Shown here piece after piece: positions 28,325-28,606 of a stretch of DNA of 28,606 nt. The DNA is taken from positions 1 to 28,606 of the IMG/VR virus record IMGVR_UViG_3300027784_000023; one strand, given 5' to 3'. The stretch is from a virus. A program made the translations under genes and the position numbers. The notes beneath the pieces were generated by a model, which saw only the letters and a list, made by a program, of their open reading frames with translations, made no database searches and was not told where the DNA came from. Position 1 is the stretch's first letter. Every line of letters begins with the position of its first letter.

Positions 28325-28606
28325 ATGGCAGCTAACCAAGTTAATGTATATTTGTATAATCGGATGCCGAAATCTGCCTTTAAAAAAGGATTCGATTTTG
28401 AAAATGACGATATAAGGCTGATGTTGTTAAGCGATGATTACACGCCAGACCAAGAAAATCACGTAACTCTGGAAGATGTGGAAGCCTACGAGATAAGTGG
28501 CGACGGGTATTCTTCGGGAGGGGCTGAACTAAGTAACGCCTCTATAGATTATAACGAGGAAGACGACAATGTATATTTTAGTGCAGATAATGTGTCATGG
28601 GGTTCT
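28325..28606 (+). CDS. Phage structural protein of unknown role, cut by the window end
   Basis: 94 codons are present and the frame stays open to the last base. The start (AAAGGAGGGCTGTAA, ATG at 28325) is clear. The pattern VYLYNRMPKSAF, then DIRLMLLSDDYTPDQENH, YEISGDGYSSGGAELSN and NVYFSADNVSW matches a widespread family of tailed-phage virion-module proteins whose role is not known to me. The C-terminal part is missing. Confidence 0.65.
   Translation, partial: MAANQVNVYLYNRMPKSAFKKGFDFENDDIRLMLLSDDYTPDQENHVTLEDVEAYEISGDGYSSGGAELSNASIDYNEEDDNVYFSADNVSWGS

Noticed and set aside
1-28606. CRISPR arrays, tRNA genes, rRNA, insertion sequences and attachment sites
   Set aside because: No regularly spaced repeats with unique spacers, no cloverleaf, no transposase or integrase frame and no terminal repeats were seen by eye; a covariance-model tRNA scan could not be run.

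Overview
The window is part of the genome of a tailed double-stranded DNA phage (or prophage). It carries a phage replication and recombination cluster, and a terminase-portal-scaffold-capsid series. No host housekeeping gene, integrase, lysis gene, tRNA or CRISPR array was found. Shine-Dalgarno (SD) sequences are strong and nearly universal (AGGAGG or GGAGGTG), promoters are sigma-A-like with TG-extended -10 boxes, and base composition is moderately AT-rich. Together with YvrJ, AbrB-like and DUF669 proteins this points to a Firmicutes-type host, probably Clostridia or Bacilli. The exact host cannot be read from the sequence.

Layout: everything from 1 to about 19,260 is transcribed leftward and everything from about 19,380 to the end rightward, from divergent promoters near 19,310-19,410. 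The leftward half has several transcription units. (i) 10,261 to 1 is the replication and recombination operon, with a near-consensus promoter at 10,301-10,329: ribbon-helix-helix (RHH) protein, small zinc protein, RuvC-like nuclease, SNF2 helicase, Cas4-like nuclease, ThyX-like protein, Sak4-type ATPase, DUF669/SSB-like protein, primase-helicase, uracil-DNA-glycosylase/PolA fusion, YopX, HTH fragment. (ii) 15,134 to 10,336 is an accessory operon built around a phage amidoligase (COOH-NH2 ligase type 2), a class II glutamine amidotransferase and a small HExxH metallopeptidase. (iii) 16,111 to 15,447 encodes very small zinc-ribbon proteins and is flanked by two clusters of the repeat TTTAGGGAA. 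(iv) A winged-helix gene, (v) a phage sigma factor and (vi) a metallophosphoesterase plus a small Cys-rich protein each sit with their own terminators. (vii) An AbrB-like regulator faces the late genes.

The rightward half is the packaging and head module: small terminase, membrane protein, large terminase interrupted by a 350-residue intein with a LAGLIDADG (DOD) endonuclease, portal, small basic protein, scaffold, decoration protein, Mu gpT-like major capsid protein, YvrJ/holin-like membrane proteins and further virion proteins, the last cut by the window end.

The replication genes form a plausible complete toolkit: priming, unwinding, synthesis, ssDNA coating, annealing or strand exchange, junction cleavage and end processing. 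Uracil surveillance is built into the polymerase. The most unusual points are the amidoligase/amidotransferase/peptidase operon (a possible peptide-bond-forming or tagging system), a hairpin that separates a perfect SD from the primase-helicase start codon, the two repeat clusters, a tandem 79-bp promoter/operator repeat with covarying arms, and a terminator hairpin in the leader of the phosphoesterase gene.
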